A stretch of DNA of 64,000 bases, from the NCBI GenBank assembly GCA_020744225.1, contig JAGMWG010000027.1, forward strand, positions 62,001 through 126,000. The letters run 5' to 3'. Below are positions 1-10,931 of the stretch, piece after piece. The notes beneath the pieces are model-generated. The model did no database searches and was not told the origin of the DNA. It saw only the letters and a program-made list of their open reading frames with translations. Made by a program: the position numbers and the translations under genes. The stretch's first letter is position 1. Each line of letters begins with the position of its first letter. This DNA is from Paraphoma chrysanthemicola. Its lineage: Eukaryota; Ascomycota; Dothideomycetes; Pleosporales; Phaeosphaeriaceae.

Positions 1-37
1 TGCCCTTGCGCCTGACGCTGGCTTCTCCTCTACCAAC

Positions 38-1813
38 TCAGGAACTCTTTGCCTTTGGCAAAGAAAGCGCATGAATTTCGGGCGATACGATCGAAGATAG
101 TACTGGTGGTACTGCCACCTCTTCTGGGATCATGAATAGACGCAGGCGAAGAGTAATCTGGCTCAGATAAGGAGACGCAGTTAACACAGCAGTAGGTACG
201 CCCAATGCCAGGCTTAGGGCTAACATCGAAAGCCTGAAAGCTGTGAAACCATCTTGAGTAAAAATCATGCTGGCGATACCAATTCCAATAACAGTTGGCA
301 GCCAAAGAGTTCGGTAAGCATCTCGCCAGCCGAGGCCAAGTCGGTCGCGATTCTGGGCGTCCCACACAAATGAGCTGTGAATGAATGAGCTGAACACCAG
401 AGCCGTTATAGCGATACTCATGGTGGGTCCGATAAGCGCCATATAGAGGATATGTAAGAAGACGGAGATGGCCCAGCGAAAGCCGTCGCCGTAGCCTTTG
501 ACGCACTTTGTTGCTATCCAGGCGATACTAACAATCCGGGGGAAGGCGCTCATGTTGATGTGAAGTAGCTGAGAGTAAGCACTGAGATCGTTGATATTGC
601 GGGTGTCGGAGTGGTCTAGTGTTGACTTGATGATCGTGGCGAGAGTCATTACAGTCCAAACGGTCGGTCCCAGATGGGCAGACAAGACCTGACATATCTG
701 GATGCGACTGATGAACTTGAGGCCAGGCTGTCTCAATAGAACGGCATATTGAATAGTGCCCCGGCACCAGCGAAGTTCCCGGCGCATGTGATCGATGAAA
801 GTAGGTGGCTGCGCCTCGTAGCTGCCGGTCTCGACGGGTAACAGTCGGACTTCGTAGCCTGCGCGGCGCATGAACATGGACTCAATGATGTCATGACTAA
901 GGATGAAGCCCCCAAGCGGCGGCCTTTCTTTGAGAACTGGCAGCTTGCAGTTCTCCAGAAAAGCCTGGGTGCGAATGATCGCGTTGTGGCCCCAGAAGAT
1001 CGCGGAGTCTTTGTACCACCAACTTAAACCTGTGTTGTGGACCTGGGTGCTGAAGAAATACATAACACGGCTAAAACCACTAACTGACGGTGTGGTAGTG
1101 AACTGGGTTTGTATCATGCCAATTTTAGGGTGTTTTTCCATGCTTGACGCCAGCCGAACCAATAAATCTCCACTCATAGTGCTGTCAGAGTCAAGCGGGA
1201 CGAAGAAATCGTCCCCGTCGGAGTGATACTCGACATAATCGAAAGCGTTTCCTGCTTTGAATCCAGTGTTCTTGATACGGCGCCGGTAAAAGGCCGGCCC
1301 GAAGGTGCCATTGCTCAGTTTCCCCTTGAGTTTCTCGAAGGTATTTTCTTCCATGTGCATGATATCTGGGTCGGAAGTGTCGCTTAGCAAAACGAATCTG
1401 AAGTTTCGAAGGCGGCCGGTTTGAGATAAGCTTTCGTGCATGGCGAGGACTCGACTGAATATCGGATCCGGCTCTTCGTTGCGCATGTAGATAGTAAGTG
1501 CTGTTTTGGAATGTAGTTCTGGACGTGGACTTCTCTCGTCGAAGTAGGGGTAGAGGGACTTCTCGGTGTTCCCAAAAGTCATGACGCACAAACCAATAAT
1601 GATAGTCCAAAGATCTATGGTAGGCGAAACAGCACCAAAGAATGTGCAGATGAGGAGGAAAACCTCGAAAGGCCCAATGCCGCCGGTTCTCAGTATGACG
1701 AAGCTGTTCCACATGATGCAAACCAATGTTCCAGTGTGAAGGGCCAACACCAGCAAATGACGCTTAGCCGTCGATATTCCATCAGCACGGTGAGCAGTTT
1801 GGGGATTGCCCAT
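38..1813 (-). CDS. OpgH/MdoH-like membrane glucosyltransferase (GT2)
   Basis: Predicted 591-residue multi-pass membrane glycosyltransferase resembling bacterial OpgH/MdoH, which makes the beta-glucan backbone of osmoregulated periplasmic glucans from UDP-glucose. Visible: an N-terminal membrane pair (residues ~20-75), a GT2 core with 'VPLDSDSTMSG' (DxD-type, ~206), 'GHNAIIR' (~274), 'SHDIIE' (~305) and 'RRELRWCRG' (~343, the (Q/R)xxRW-type motif), then several C-terminal hydrophobic segments. Order and wording follow bacterial OpgH; the protein is shorter than E. coli OpgH (about 847 residues), mostly at the N terminus. ATG 1813 is the first Met in frame, but coding-like sequence continues upstream to ~1961 without an ATG, so a short 5' exon may be missing. 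The body has no intron. No partner OpgG is nearby. The substrate in a fungus is unknown; acquisition from bacteria is inference. Confidence 0.8.
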   Translation of the reverse strand: MGNPQTAHRADGISTAKRHLLVLALHTGTLVCIMWNSFVILRTGGIGPFEVFLLICTFFGAVSPTIDLWTIIIGLCVMTFGNTEKSLYPYFDERSPRPELHSKTALTIYMRNEEPDPIFSRVLAMHESLSQTGRLRNFRFVLLSDTSDPDIMHMEENTFEKLKGKLSNGTFGPAFYRRRIKNTGFKAGNAFDYVEYHSDGDDFFVPLDSDSTMSGDLLVRLASSMEKHPKIGMIQTQFTTTPSVSGFSRVMYFFSTQVHNTGLSWWYKDSAIFWGHNAIIRTQAFLENCKLPVLKERPPLGGFILSHDIIESMFMRRAGYEVRLLPVETGSYEAQPPTFIDHMRRELRWCRGTIQYAVLLRQPGLKFISRIQICQVLSAHLGPTVWTVMTLATIIKSTLDHSDTRNINDLSAYSQLLHINMSAFPRIVSIAWIATKCVKGYGDGFRWAISVFLHILYMALIGPTMSIAITALVFSSFIHSSFVWDAQNRDRLGLGWRDAYRTLWLPTVIGIGIASMIFTQDGFTAFRLSMLALSLALGVPTAVLTASPYLSQITLRLRLFMIPEEVAVPPVLSSIVSPEIHALSLPKAKSS

Positions 1814-3490
1814 GGTGTACGCCGTCCCGTCCAGCCTTTGACGCAGTTCGAGAATTGAATTCGTTAAGAGTAATGATTCCCACTGGCTATAAAAGTAGAA
1901 GCCAAAGTACAAGGTGATGTAATTGAACAGGTAACGGGTCGATAATGAACAATAAGAGACACTTCATCTGTGTTAACAAAGCCGATAAGGAAACCGAGAC
2001 AATCACCGAACATAATCATCAACAAATGATTCTGGAGCGGAGCGGATGTCCGTTTCTCGGCAGGCGATGTGACAAGTAAGTGATAAGCATACTGATTACT
2101 ATATTAAGCCTCATATACAACTTCGGCATCTGGTGATTGTTACGCCATCTGCTCCCCAAGAAATTTTACATTACTAAAAAACCACCGACGGTGGATCGCG
2201 AGGGTCTTATCTCCTTGGCAATTTTCTTTCTCCTATGCTCAGCATTTAGCGCTCTCGGAGAAGCTACCACTCCGCGCAATAGTGTCATATGATTAGACCC
2301 TTGCGGCCTCGTCGAAGTTCCAGTCCGGAGCAATTTCATTGCGGTGATACTCGGATAAGCCGCTACGGCCCGAATAGCGGCCGCAATTGCTCAGCACTAT
2401 ACTATTTCACGGAACGTGAGCTCGAATCTCTGACCGCTCTTCGTGGGCCAGTGTTGGGAAGTAACATCTCCTGCTAACTATCTACGCTGCCAGAGACTCG
2501 TACCGCATCATCGCATAAGACAGCACCAAGAACACCAAGGGAACCAATGAAGGACACTCGGGTACGTATACTCACTCCTGTGTATCGCCGCGACATGTCC
2601 CGACCGCCAGGTCTACGGGCGTATGGACACCAAGGATGGAACATACTAGAGTCTCCATTGCCACAGATGTCTGCGAATTAACAAGAGTGTCCGTGAGGGA
2701 AGTGGAATAGTGCGGCGCGGACCAGGTGCGGCTACGGGCGGGACCGTAGGGAAGGAAGAACCGAGACAGTGACATATTTATCAACAGCTTCTCAACGAAT
2801 ACATGGCGATTGGTAAAGCACGGATCACCTGCATGGCCTAGATTGGCGGGCCTTTTCTCTTCTTGTGGCCTTTTCTTGTCCCCTCGGAACCGCGTGAGTG
2901 GGTCCTTTTGTTGGGCAATTAAATCATTCGACATTTAAGTAAGTGACGTGGTAATGAGGATAAATATTGCGATTCATACTCAGCTAAGTATCAATATCAC
3001 CTTTAGCTGCCGCCGCACTAAGGACTCTCACTCGAGGCAGACCTTTTGATTCCTTTCCTTGAACCCATTGCGTTATCATTTGCTTTTGAAACAAAGTCGG
3101 GACACCACAATCCAGCCAGTTAGATTGTGAGCGGTAGCGGAGCAGTGATTATGTGTCAAAAAGCATCATAACTGAACTCTTCTTAACAACTCTATCGTTA
3201 GAGCGCGCCCCAGGTCAAGAGCAGTCAACCTTAATTCCATACTAGGATTGATTCTGAAGAGGACATTCGTTCTTTCATTCAGTATGCTGTTTCGGGGTTA
3301 AGAAAACGCGAAAATGATTGTGAGTGCCGACTTAGCACGCTTCGATGTACATGAAATCAAGTGAGAGTAACGATTGTGCGGTCCCAATCCACACGCACGA
3401 AGCTATGCCCAAGCTCACCTACCTCATCCAAAAACGCTTTCTTTTAAAATCTTTGACAATACATTATCCTGACGGCTTGCCAATGTGTGC
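1814..3490. other. Intergenic, no gene recognised
   Basis: About 1.7 kb between two minus-strand genes. Up to ~1961 the opposite strand stays open in frame with the OpgH-like gene and may hold the end of a missed first exon. The rest has only short open frames without family resemblance. Confidence 0.5.
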
Positions 3491-5479
3491 TCATGCCTCA
3501 GCCTCCTGCTTCTTCGCAGCCTGATGCTGCGCGTCGGACTGGAACCCACCCTCCGGCAATTTGTCCAGCGCATCATTCTCCCTATCCAGTGACCTAAACG
3601 CCCACCAGAATCCCAGCCACCCGAAGAACGTCAGAATAGCAATCGAAACGTACAACCACACCAGCAACGGGTCGTCTGCCAGCGGAACAAAAGCCTGCGC
3701 GATCGCCGAGGAAAAGGCGTGCGTGAACCAAAACACACCGGTTACGAGGGAACGCATGTTCTTTGGCGCCTTGGTGTATGCGTATTCAAGACCCGTAATG
3801 GATGCAAAAATTTCCGAGAAGGCGATCAGCACGTAAGCTGGAGTCTGGGCCCAAACCCATAGATCTGGCGGTTCATCGCAGCTGCTGGGATATTTTCCAC
3901 AGGGTGACTTTTCGTAGATAAAGTGCTGGATGACGGCCGCCACGACCATGCTGAGCATTGCGCAGATGAAGCCCGCTTGGATCTTCTTGAGGGGCGTAAA
4001 GTTGATGCCCGCGCGTGCTAGCATTGGGTAAACGAACTTGTCGAAGATTGGGATGAAGATGAGAAGCGTGAAGGGATTTAGGTTGTGCACAACGTCGTTT
4101 GGCACGCCGTTTAGCTTCATTGTGGACGCTTGCGAAACGAGGTTTGAGGTCATTTGGCCATATGGAAGCCAGAATATGGGCAGCCACAAAAATACGTAGC
4201 AGGCCTTGAAGCCACGGCGAACCTCGCCGACCCAGGCATCATCGAAAGTCATCCAGTTTGGTTTGGTCGAAAGGTTACTGGGCTTGACATTCTCCCATAG
4301 ATCAGGAGACGAGAGGTTCCTCCAGGTGCGGATGGGGTTGAGTGAAAACTGGCCCTTGAGCGCGAGGCCATACAGCTTCATGGACTTGATCGCGACATCG
4401 CCCTGCGGTGGCTTTTTGACGTAGTGTTTGCTAAATGCCATCATGAGAATTGGGCAAAAGACGAAAAGAATAGTTGGTAGAAGGTACGACAGCCAGAAGC
4501 CTACATATTTCTACGCAATTGCACACTAAATTAGTGACAATCTGATGTGGTGTCAAGCGTGAGCTTACTTCTGCATATACCATGGAGATCTGTCCGACAA
4601 GCGCACCAACGTTAATGAGCAGGTAGTATCGCATGTAGATGCGAGAGTACGTGATGCCTGGATCCACAATCACGCGCTCTCCATTTGCCTCGGTCCGAAT
4701 GTAAGCTGTAGGATGACTTGCTTCGTATTGCTCCGCGATGAGAGGAGAAATGCAAGCTTTGAAGAAACCAACTCCAGTGCCGAAGAGGATCAAGCCTAGA
4801 ATGAAAGATGCTAGAGCTCCCTTGGGCGCTGCTATCACCTGGGGAATTGCGGATATGATGATCAGGATGTGACCAAGAGTGGCGACAAAGATAGCCACAT
4901 AAATAGTCTTGAACTTGCCCCAATATTCATCAGCTAGCCACCCACCTGTACCAATAGTCAGTTTGGCCACCTAGCTCTGGCGAGAACCACTCACCGATCA
5001 TTGGCATGATGTACGAGAAGAATGCGTTGAACTGGACAAGTCCGGTCGAAGCTCTTTGTCCCATGCCTAAAGCTCCTGGCTGACCATAGGTACCTGCAGC
5101 ACCGGCATTTGGGAATGGTCCTTCATCGGGGAGTGGCCGCTGGATGAAGTTGACGACTGTTTGAAGTGAGCAAGATGATATAGTGCACCCTCCGTTTCCA
5201 CTTACAAACAGCAGTCGTCCCATAGTATGCGAAGCGCTCGCACATCTCCACGATCCCAATGATATAGATCATCCAGTTGACCTTGCCATACACGCGACGC
5301 AAGGTAGCCCAGTCGTCGTCGTTTGGTAGCTGCTCACCGTTGGGACCAACGAGAGCATCTTTTGTCGAGCTAAGGGATTCCCTCTTCTCATAGATCGTCT
5401 CATCTCTCAACCCCTTCTCCACGCCAGGTACGTGCGCGGTCGCGACATCCACGATGTCGAGTGCGGCTCCGGAAGACAT
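3491..5479 (-). CDS. PTR2: POT/PTR2 family proton-coupled oligopeptide transporter
   Basis: Plasma-membrane H+/di- and tripeptide symporter of the POT (PTR2) branch of the major facilitator superfamily. Four exons: 5479-5206, 5156-4995, 4945-4569, 4510-3491, giving 610 aa, a normal length for fungal PTR2. Introns of 49, 49 and 58 bases all have GT..AG ends, and each join restores the expected protein (e.g. 'TTAVFVNFIQ', 'MPMIGGWLADEY', 'AEKYVGFWLSYLLP'). The family signature ExxERF.YYG appears as 'EMCERFAYYG' near residue 78 in the first membrane helix. The 'GGWLADEYWGKFKTI' loop and the 'FFKACISPLIAEQY' segment are also typical. About 12 hydrophobic helices follow a ~65-residue hydrophilic N terminus. 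The C-terminal tail is charged. Substrate range cannot be read from sequence. Confidence 0.95.
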
Positions 5480-6903
5480 GTCTGTCGATGCTGAGAGCCG
5501 GTTTCATGGCCCTGGCGTGCCCACGGTGCTCGCCATATACCAGCCATTCGACCCGTGAGGCACTCTCAAGTTCATTATGAGCTGCCTCATTGAGCAAGAT
5601 AATGATACCGGTCGAATGCTTTGCTGTCCATGGCTTGCTCGGCGCCAACATGCGACACGAATGTGTAGCTATGCCTAGAGATGAACAGCCTTTCGTCGCA
5701 ATAGCCCATGGTGATATCTCCCTCTTTTTTGGTTCAATGCGGGGGCATTATTGGCGCCGAGTGATACCATTGCTGCTGGCGTAGTACGATCCTGGCTGCG
5801 GTGCTGTGCCAAGTGCTGCCGTGAAAAGGCCAAGTGCTTCGCAAGCACACATCCTATCAAACCGACCTAGTCGACGAGCGTTACCCAATCGAGGGCAAAT
5901 CACATGGAGGTAGTGACAGGGTTTCATAGTAAAAGGATGGCGCTGTCTTGAGATGAAGAAGCTCGTCAAGCTCGACACCTTCCTGAAGAGGCGTACTCGG
6001 GAATACTTTAGATATAGCGAGCCGGCATGATGGCAAAATTTAGGTGATAAGTGAGCACCATCAAATGTCTGCGTCCATTGCATGTTGTAAATGCCTTCGA
6101 GAGGCGTGATCGCATGATGTCGCGCGTGTGGTCAGCCGTCGCTGAGGGCAAGGAGCAGGACCTATATCATAGCGAGACATAGTCATCACTACTGATACAT
6201 AACGCTCATATGATTGACTATCGCCGACAAGCCTAGAATCTCGTGGACAATGGTGGGTTCTGCGGAAGAGGCTGGCTTCTGGGACGGCCCCACAGGCGCT
6301 TCCGCCCCGCCAAGGCCGCTAGCAACCCGAGCAATCTGCGAGGATCCAAGGCTGCGCCTTCTCTATTGCTTCACGTCCTTACTCGGGATTGAAGATTTTG
6401 AATATCTTCAACTCGGGTATTGCCGAAAGCGTCATTGATCCTGAATTCCAAACAGAGAACGTTGAGACGGCGACAACACCGTGATGGCAATCCCATGACA
6501 TCCAAGATCCTAAAAATTACTGCAAATACGTCTAAGCTCCGTCGTCGCAGAAGCATTCTGAAGCTAAGAGGGAGACAAATTCTGCGCAGAACCTCTCTAG
6601 TACCGAGATTTTGTCATACGGCCGATTGTTACTGTGTGACATTGTAAGCGGGCTGCAACGCCAATATACCTAAATCGTCTAGGTGTTCTCGAGTTCTGTC
6701 AAGATACAACAGAGTCGATGCTGTAGGACAGCGCGAGGTTCTCCGAGACCATCGAATCGCAAAGAATCCAGCAAGAGATGGACCTCGCGAAGCATGTAGC
6801 CAGACATATTCCACCTTCAGTTTGCCATGCCTCTCGTCGACTTCCTTATCTTTTTCCTCGTCTCCTCCCTCGTCTCTATTTTTGTCTCACCTCCTTCCTC
6901 ATC
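5480..6903. other. Intergenic, no gene recognised
   Basis: About 1.4 kb upstream of the peptide transporter and downstream of the SnoaL-like gene. Only short overlapping frames without splice support. It should contain the PTR2 promoter, but no specific site stands out. Confidence 0.5.
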
Positions 6904-7380
6904 TCACCAAGCCCTCTCGTCCACCCCCGCATTCCTCCTCGCCCTCTCCACCAACCCTCTCAATCGCTCCGTACTCAGACTATCCAAGAACTCTACAATC
7001 CGCTCAATCTTCCCATGTTCCCCAACATCCAGTAAGAAAATGTACTCGCCGACATACTCCCACTCTTTCTTCTCCCCATCCATGACTTCCGATCTGAACT
7101 CCGGTACGCCCGTTGCCCAGATCGTGACTTGCCGGCCAACTTCGTTGACGTGAGTTTCCTTGGCTGTGACGGGGAAGTGCGACAATATCGGGATGAGGTT
7201 GTTGGTCAAATGGGCGGCGAATTGGGTATTTGATTTTGGCGGGATGCGGAGAGATGAAGGGGCGAAGATGTGCGTGCATGTTGAGGAGCGAAGGGAGATG
7301 TGGTCGGTGGTAGAGAGGTTGGTGAATGCGGCCAGGAAAGAGGCCGCAAGGCTGTGGAGGGTGGACGCTGTCGGGGCCAT
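6904..7380 (-). CDS. SnoaL/NTF2-like small protein
   Basis: Single-exon gene of 158 aa. It has the look of fungal SnoaL-like (NTF2-fold) proteins: an N-terminal helix ('HSLAASFLAAFTNLSTTDHISL'-like), a 'CTHIFAPSSL' strand, and a beta-rich half with 'VGRQVTIWATGVPEF' and 'EWEYVGEYIFLLDV' ending in a helix 'IERIVEFLDSLSTERLRGL'. ATG 7380 ('MAPTAS...') is preferred because homologous proteins begin just before this helix; a further in-frame ATG at 7449 would add 23 residues. The NTF2 fold serves as isomerase, dehydratase or simply a binding domain, so no reaction is assigned. No membrane segment or signal peptide. Confidence 0.7.
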   Translation of the reverse strand: MAPTASTLHSLAASFLAAFTNLSTTDHISLRSSTCTHIFAPSSLRIPPKSNTQFAAHLTNNLIPILSHFPVTAKETHVNEVGRQVTIWATGVPEFRSEVMDGEKKEWEYVGEYIFLLDVGEHGKIERIVEFLDSLSTERLRGLVERARRNAGVDERAW

Positions 7381-7657
7381 GCTTGGTGGTGCCTGCGTTA
7401 TCGAGTGTGACTTCAATACGAGAGAGACGTGTTGTAGGAAGAGCTTCAAGATGTATCAATGTGCGAGAAGTGTATTCAGAATGGGGTATGTGATAGCTGG
7501 AATTTACGATACTTATCCCCGATATCACCGACGTGGAGTAAGACGAAGGATCGTCTATATAAGTTGGGAGACATCTTGCTGCTGGTGTAATGTGAGCAAA
7601 TAATTGCTGATTCATGGCATCGCAAAGATCACAAAAAGAGCATAGCGGATCTACTGT

Positions 7658-8401
7658 TCAGCGACTAGAACGTCCATACTGGCGCTTCTTCCGGAACGAA
7701 AAGAAACGCTTCAATCCACCCATCTTTGACTCCTTTCGTAACGGCACACTAGGCAAACGGTGCAGACCACCCAAGACTGGTGAAAACATGTCATTACCAA
7801 TCGGCAGAACCCGCTGAGGGGTGCTACAAACCTCAGAGTTCTGCTCGGAGACTTGATGCAACATGCGAGACGGCATGTAGAGTTGTGACTTTGACCGCTG
7901 AGGTCCAGCATCCGGATGGCTCATGCTCAAAGGCCTCCATGTTACAATCGTGCTGTGTCCACGCGGACAGTTCGCCTCAACCTCGACCGTGTCTTCCTCT
8001 TCATCCCCCGCTGCGTGATCGAGATGCGAGTCCAGCTCAATGATTTCCATCTCCTGATCCGAATCATGTTCCTCGACCGGTGGCGCAGGCAACGGAGGCA
8101 GTTGACCCAAGAAGTCCTCTGTTGCGGGTTGGCGAAGGACGCCGCCGCGATCATATGCATCGCCGCTGAGCAAATCAACCATGAAAGGTTGTTGTTGGTC
8201 GACATGGTGAAGTGGCTCATGGACAGGATATGGAGCCCCGTCGCCAAATGTGACGAACCGGAATGGCGGGGTAGGTGCAATCATGGATCGCTCTTCTAGC
8301 GGCGGAGCGTGCGGCCCAACTGGATAGCCTTGCTTCTGGAAGTCATATTCTACGTCTGCTGGATCGTCTGCTGGGTACCATGAAGTGTGTGGGTTTGCCA
8401 T
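7658..8401 (-). CDS. Hypothetical protein, acidic middle and basic tail
   Basis: Single-exon frame of 247 aa from ATG 8401; an ATG at 8617 would add 72 low-complexity residues and is less likely. I do not recognise the family. The N-terminal half is Pro/His rich ('TSWYPADDPADVEYDF', 'PLHHVDQQQPFMVDLL'), the middle strongly acidic ('DSDQEMEIIELDSHLDH', 'DEEEDTVEVEA'), and the C terminus basic ('MGGLKRFFSFRKKRQYGRS'). It looks largely disordered. No signal peptide or membrane helix. Composition and the long uninterrupted frame support a real gene, but there is no domain evidence. Confidence 0.55.
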   Translation of the reverse strand: MANPHTSWYPADDPADVEYDFQKQGYPVGPHAPPLEERSMIAPTPPFRFVTFGDGAPYPVHEPLHHVDQQQPFMVDLLSGDAYDRGGVLRQPATEDFLGQLPPLPAPPVEEHDSDQEMEIIELDSHLDHAAGDEEEDTVEVEANCPRGHSTIVTWRPLSMSHPDAGPQRSKSQLYMPSRMLHQVSEQNSEVCSTPQRVLPIGNDMFSPVLGGLHRLPSVPLRKESKMGGLKRFFSFRKKRQYGRSSR

Positions 8402-10931
8402 AATGTGTGTGAGTTGAGAGCTCTGGTTGCAAGAATGTTGAGACCGTATGAAAGGTGGAGAATGCAGTACATAAAGTCGCGGCGCGGGCGTTGTGGAAAG
8501 AGCATTGTAAACGATTCGCGTCGACAGATGCGGCGCGTGGGATTGATGTTGTTGAACAATGTCGATTTTAAATAATGCCTGCGACAAATGGTGCCAATAA
8601 TGATGGGGAAAATTCACTGGCGCGTCGTTGAAGTATCAATCTGGTCACCGAGTGAGTAATGCGTGATTGCTCTTTCGTCGAATGAGTTGACTGTGGTTCA
8701 AGAATGCATTCTTCACAATAATCCAACTCTTGGACGTGTGTGCTTGTCAGTAGAACATGCCCACGGCGGTAAGGGCAAGCAAGTTCTGACGCAGAAAGAA
8801 ATGGTACAATGAATGATTAGCGAAAGTGGTACTGTTAGAACAGAAACGAATATTGAATGTGCTTCATAGCACCACATCGTGAGCGAAATGTGGTTTAGCG
8901 TTGCCTTGGACGCAAGAGTCGTGCTCATGTCGACTCTGTTTCGAAGTGACTCGGCATCGGAAAAATGATGCTCCAGGATGGGCACACAAGGGGATGGAAA
9001 CGATTTCAGCTCTGCAAATGAGCCTAGAAGGTCCCTCCGGTGCGGGCAAGCAACTCAGCTAACGGTGCACCGATCTAAAGGGGTGATGGGTGGCAGGTAG
9101 GCGGTCAATGAACACTTGAGAGCTCACCGCTGCGAATGTTGAATCACGGACGACGAAACGTTGCTATTGTCGGCTCTTGACAATTGCATCCCGGAGCTCA
9201 ACGGCCACGTCTACTTCCAAAGCGCATGTCTAATCGGCACTTTCCGTCTGTCATTCCCAGAATGTCATTCGTGACGAGGATCCATAACCGAACGCCCGGA
9301 TTAGGACGTCAGAACGCCACTTAATATCGAAAGCGTGCTGAACTCTCATTCCCCGCGGAGAAGTAGGCTGCCAAAATACTCTAATTGTCGAAGACGATGT
9401 CCGTTGCCGTTTGCGGCCCCTTCTCGGTCCGCGAAGTGGAGCGGAGGGGCAAGCGGGGCACAGGTGGTTCGATCAGCGCTGCGATAGCCGTTGGAAGGAA
9501 GAGGCGTTGTCGCAACCAAGAAACGAGACGGGATGGCGGGTTCTGTACGCCACACGTCGAAAATTCGCAACGGCGGTGTTTGGCAGCCTGAGCCCTTGAC
9601 ATTGCAATTTTCGCCATGGAAGTCGAGGCGCCAGATGGACGAGCCCCTAGTGTTGCGATTGCCCAACGGTGTGACTAGTTAGCGGGCGGATATGCGAGCA
9701 AGCGTCTAGAACCGGCCAACCGCAAATTTACCTCGAGAACACGAATTTGCGGCCATTTGGACCAGTTCGCAGCTCAAACCTGAGAAGCGGGAACCGACAA
9801 AGTGGTACGTGGTAATCATGCAGGTCTGAACATCGACTTTCGTCTTTTGCATTGACGCGCAACGAGGTTTGAATACACACACTCGCAATGTCAGAGGTCG
9901 ACCGGGCCCTTGGATGTCAAGTTTTAACGACCGGGATTGCGACTTCATGAGCGGCGATCTGTGGAGGACGAGACACGCGCGGGATTGTGACGGTGTTTCG
10001 AGTTGCGAGAAACGGGGGCATGGTCCCGACCCTGTTTCCACGACGTGTACATGTGCAGTGTGGACGGCGGAGATGGGCGGTCTGATTTCAGGTCGGCAGT
10101 CTCACTTTGACCGAATACGCTTGCATCCATCGGTCAAACTGTCATAGAGTTTGGTTTTGTCGCACAGAAATTGCTTACCGACAACATCTGACTACCATTC
10201 TGCACAGCAGCGCCGCAACAACAGCAAACAACGTCCCACAGCATGATGATTGGGCTTCACCGACGCTCTGTCATCCTGATGGTTGCGGCGTAGTTGTTGA
10301 GCACACAGGCTGAATTCGCTAGCAAGCCTCCGCGGGCAGGGAGTCTGGGCCAGCCTTGGGAATCCCGGGCAACTTTTGACACCCGCAGTAGTACAGGCCT
10401 CGCGGGTGCTCCATATTTCTCAGCTCACACGCTGGAAGCGCCACTTTGTGCAACATCCGGGGTGGTATGGATCCATGATCGTACGAGCGATGCGTTTTTG
10501 CATTTGCCATGGCGGATGAGTGTATGCGGAAGTAGCACGGTGCTGCGGAAAGATTCGGCCTGTCGCACTCGTGCGACTTTGGGTTGAACTCTGCTTGGAA
10601 GACGATGAACACATCGCCCTTAACATGTCAATGAGAGCATGTGACGAACATACCAGTACTCGTGAATCGCAGCTTACGAGCACATTAGCACGAGACTTGA
10701 GAGGAGAGTGGAAAGTCAAGAAGGGAACTGAAAGACGGGGCAAAGGCCAGTGGTATTTGACGGAGACTGGAATGTGCTGGTAAATTATTGCAGCGCAATT
10801 GCGACTCTGCTGGTATTCAACATTCCGGGGAAAAGTAATGTCCAGGGCTAGGGACAACGAAGAACAAAATAGAATCAATAGGTCGATAGCATTACTCGTT
10901 GTCGTCTTCTCGAACAAGGGCACTGGTGTCG
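8402..10931. other. Intergenic, no gene recognised
   Basis: About 2.5 kb. Frames of 60-170 codons occur on both strands, but overlap each other and lack family resemblance or paired splice sites. No repeat or RNA gene seen. Confidence 0.5.

Noticed and set aside
2572..2934. 120-codon minus-strand open frame
   Set aside because: No family resemblance, no suitable promoter or splice partner, composition not coding-like.
8713..10130. Several 60-110-codon frames on both strands
   Set aside because: Mutually overlapping, none with conserved motifs; treated as background.
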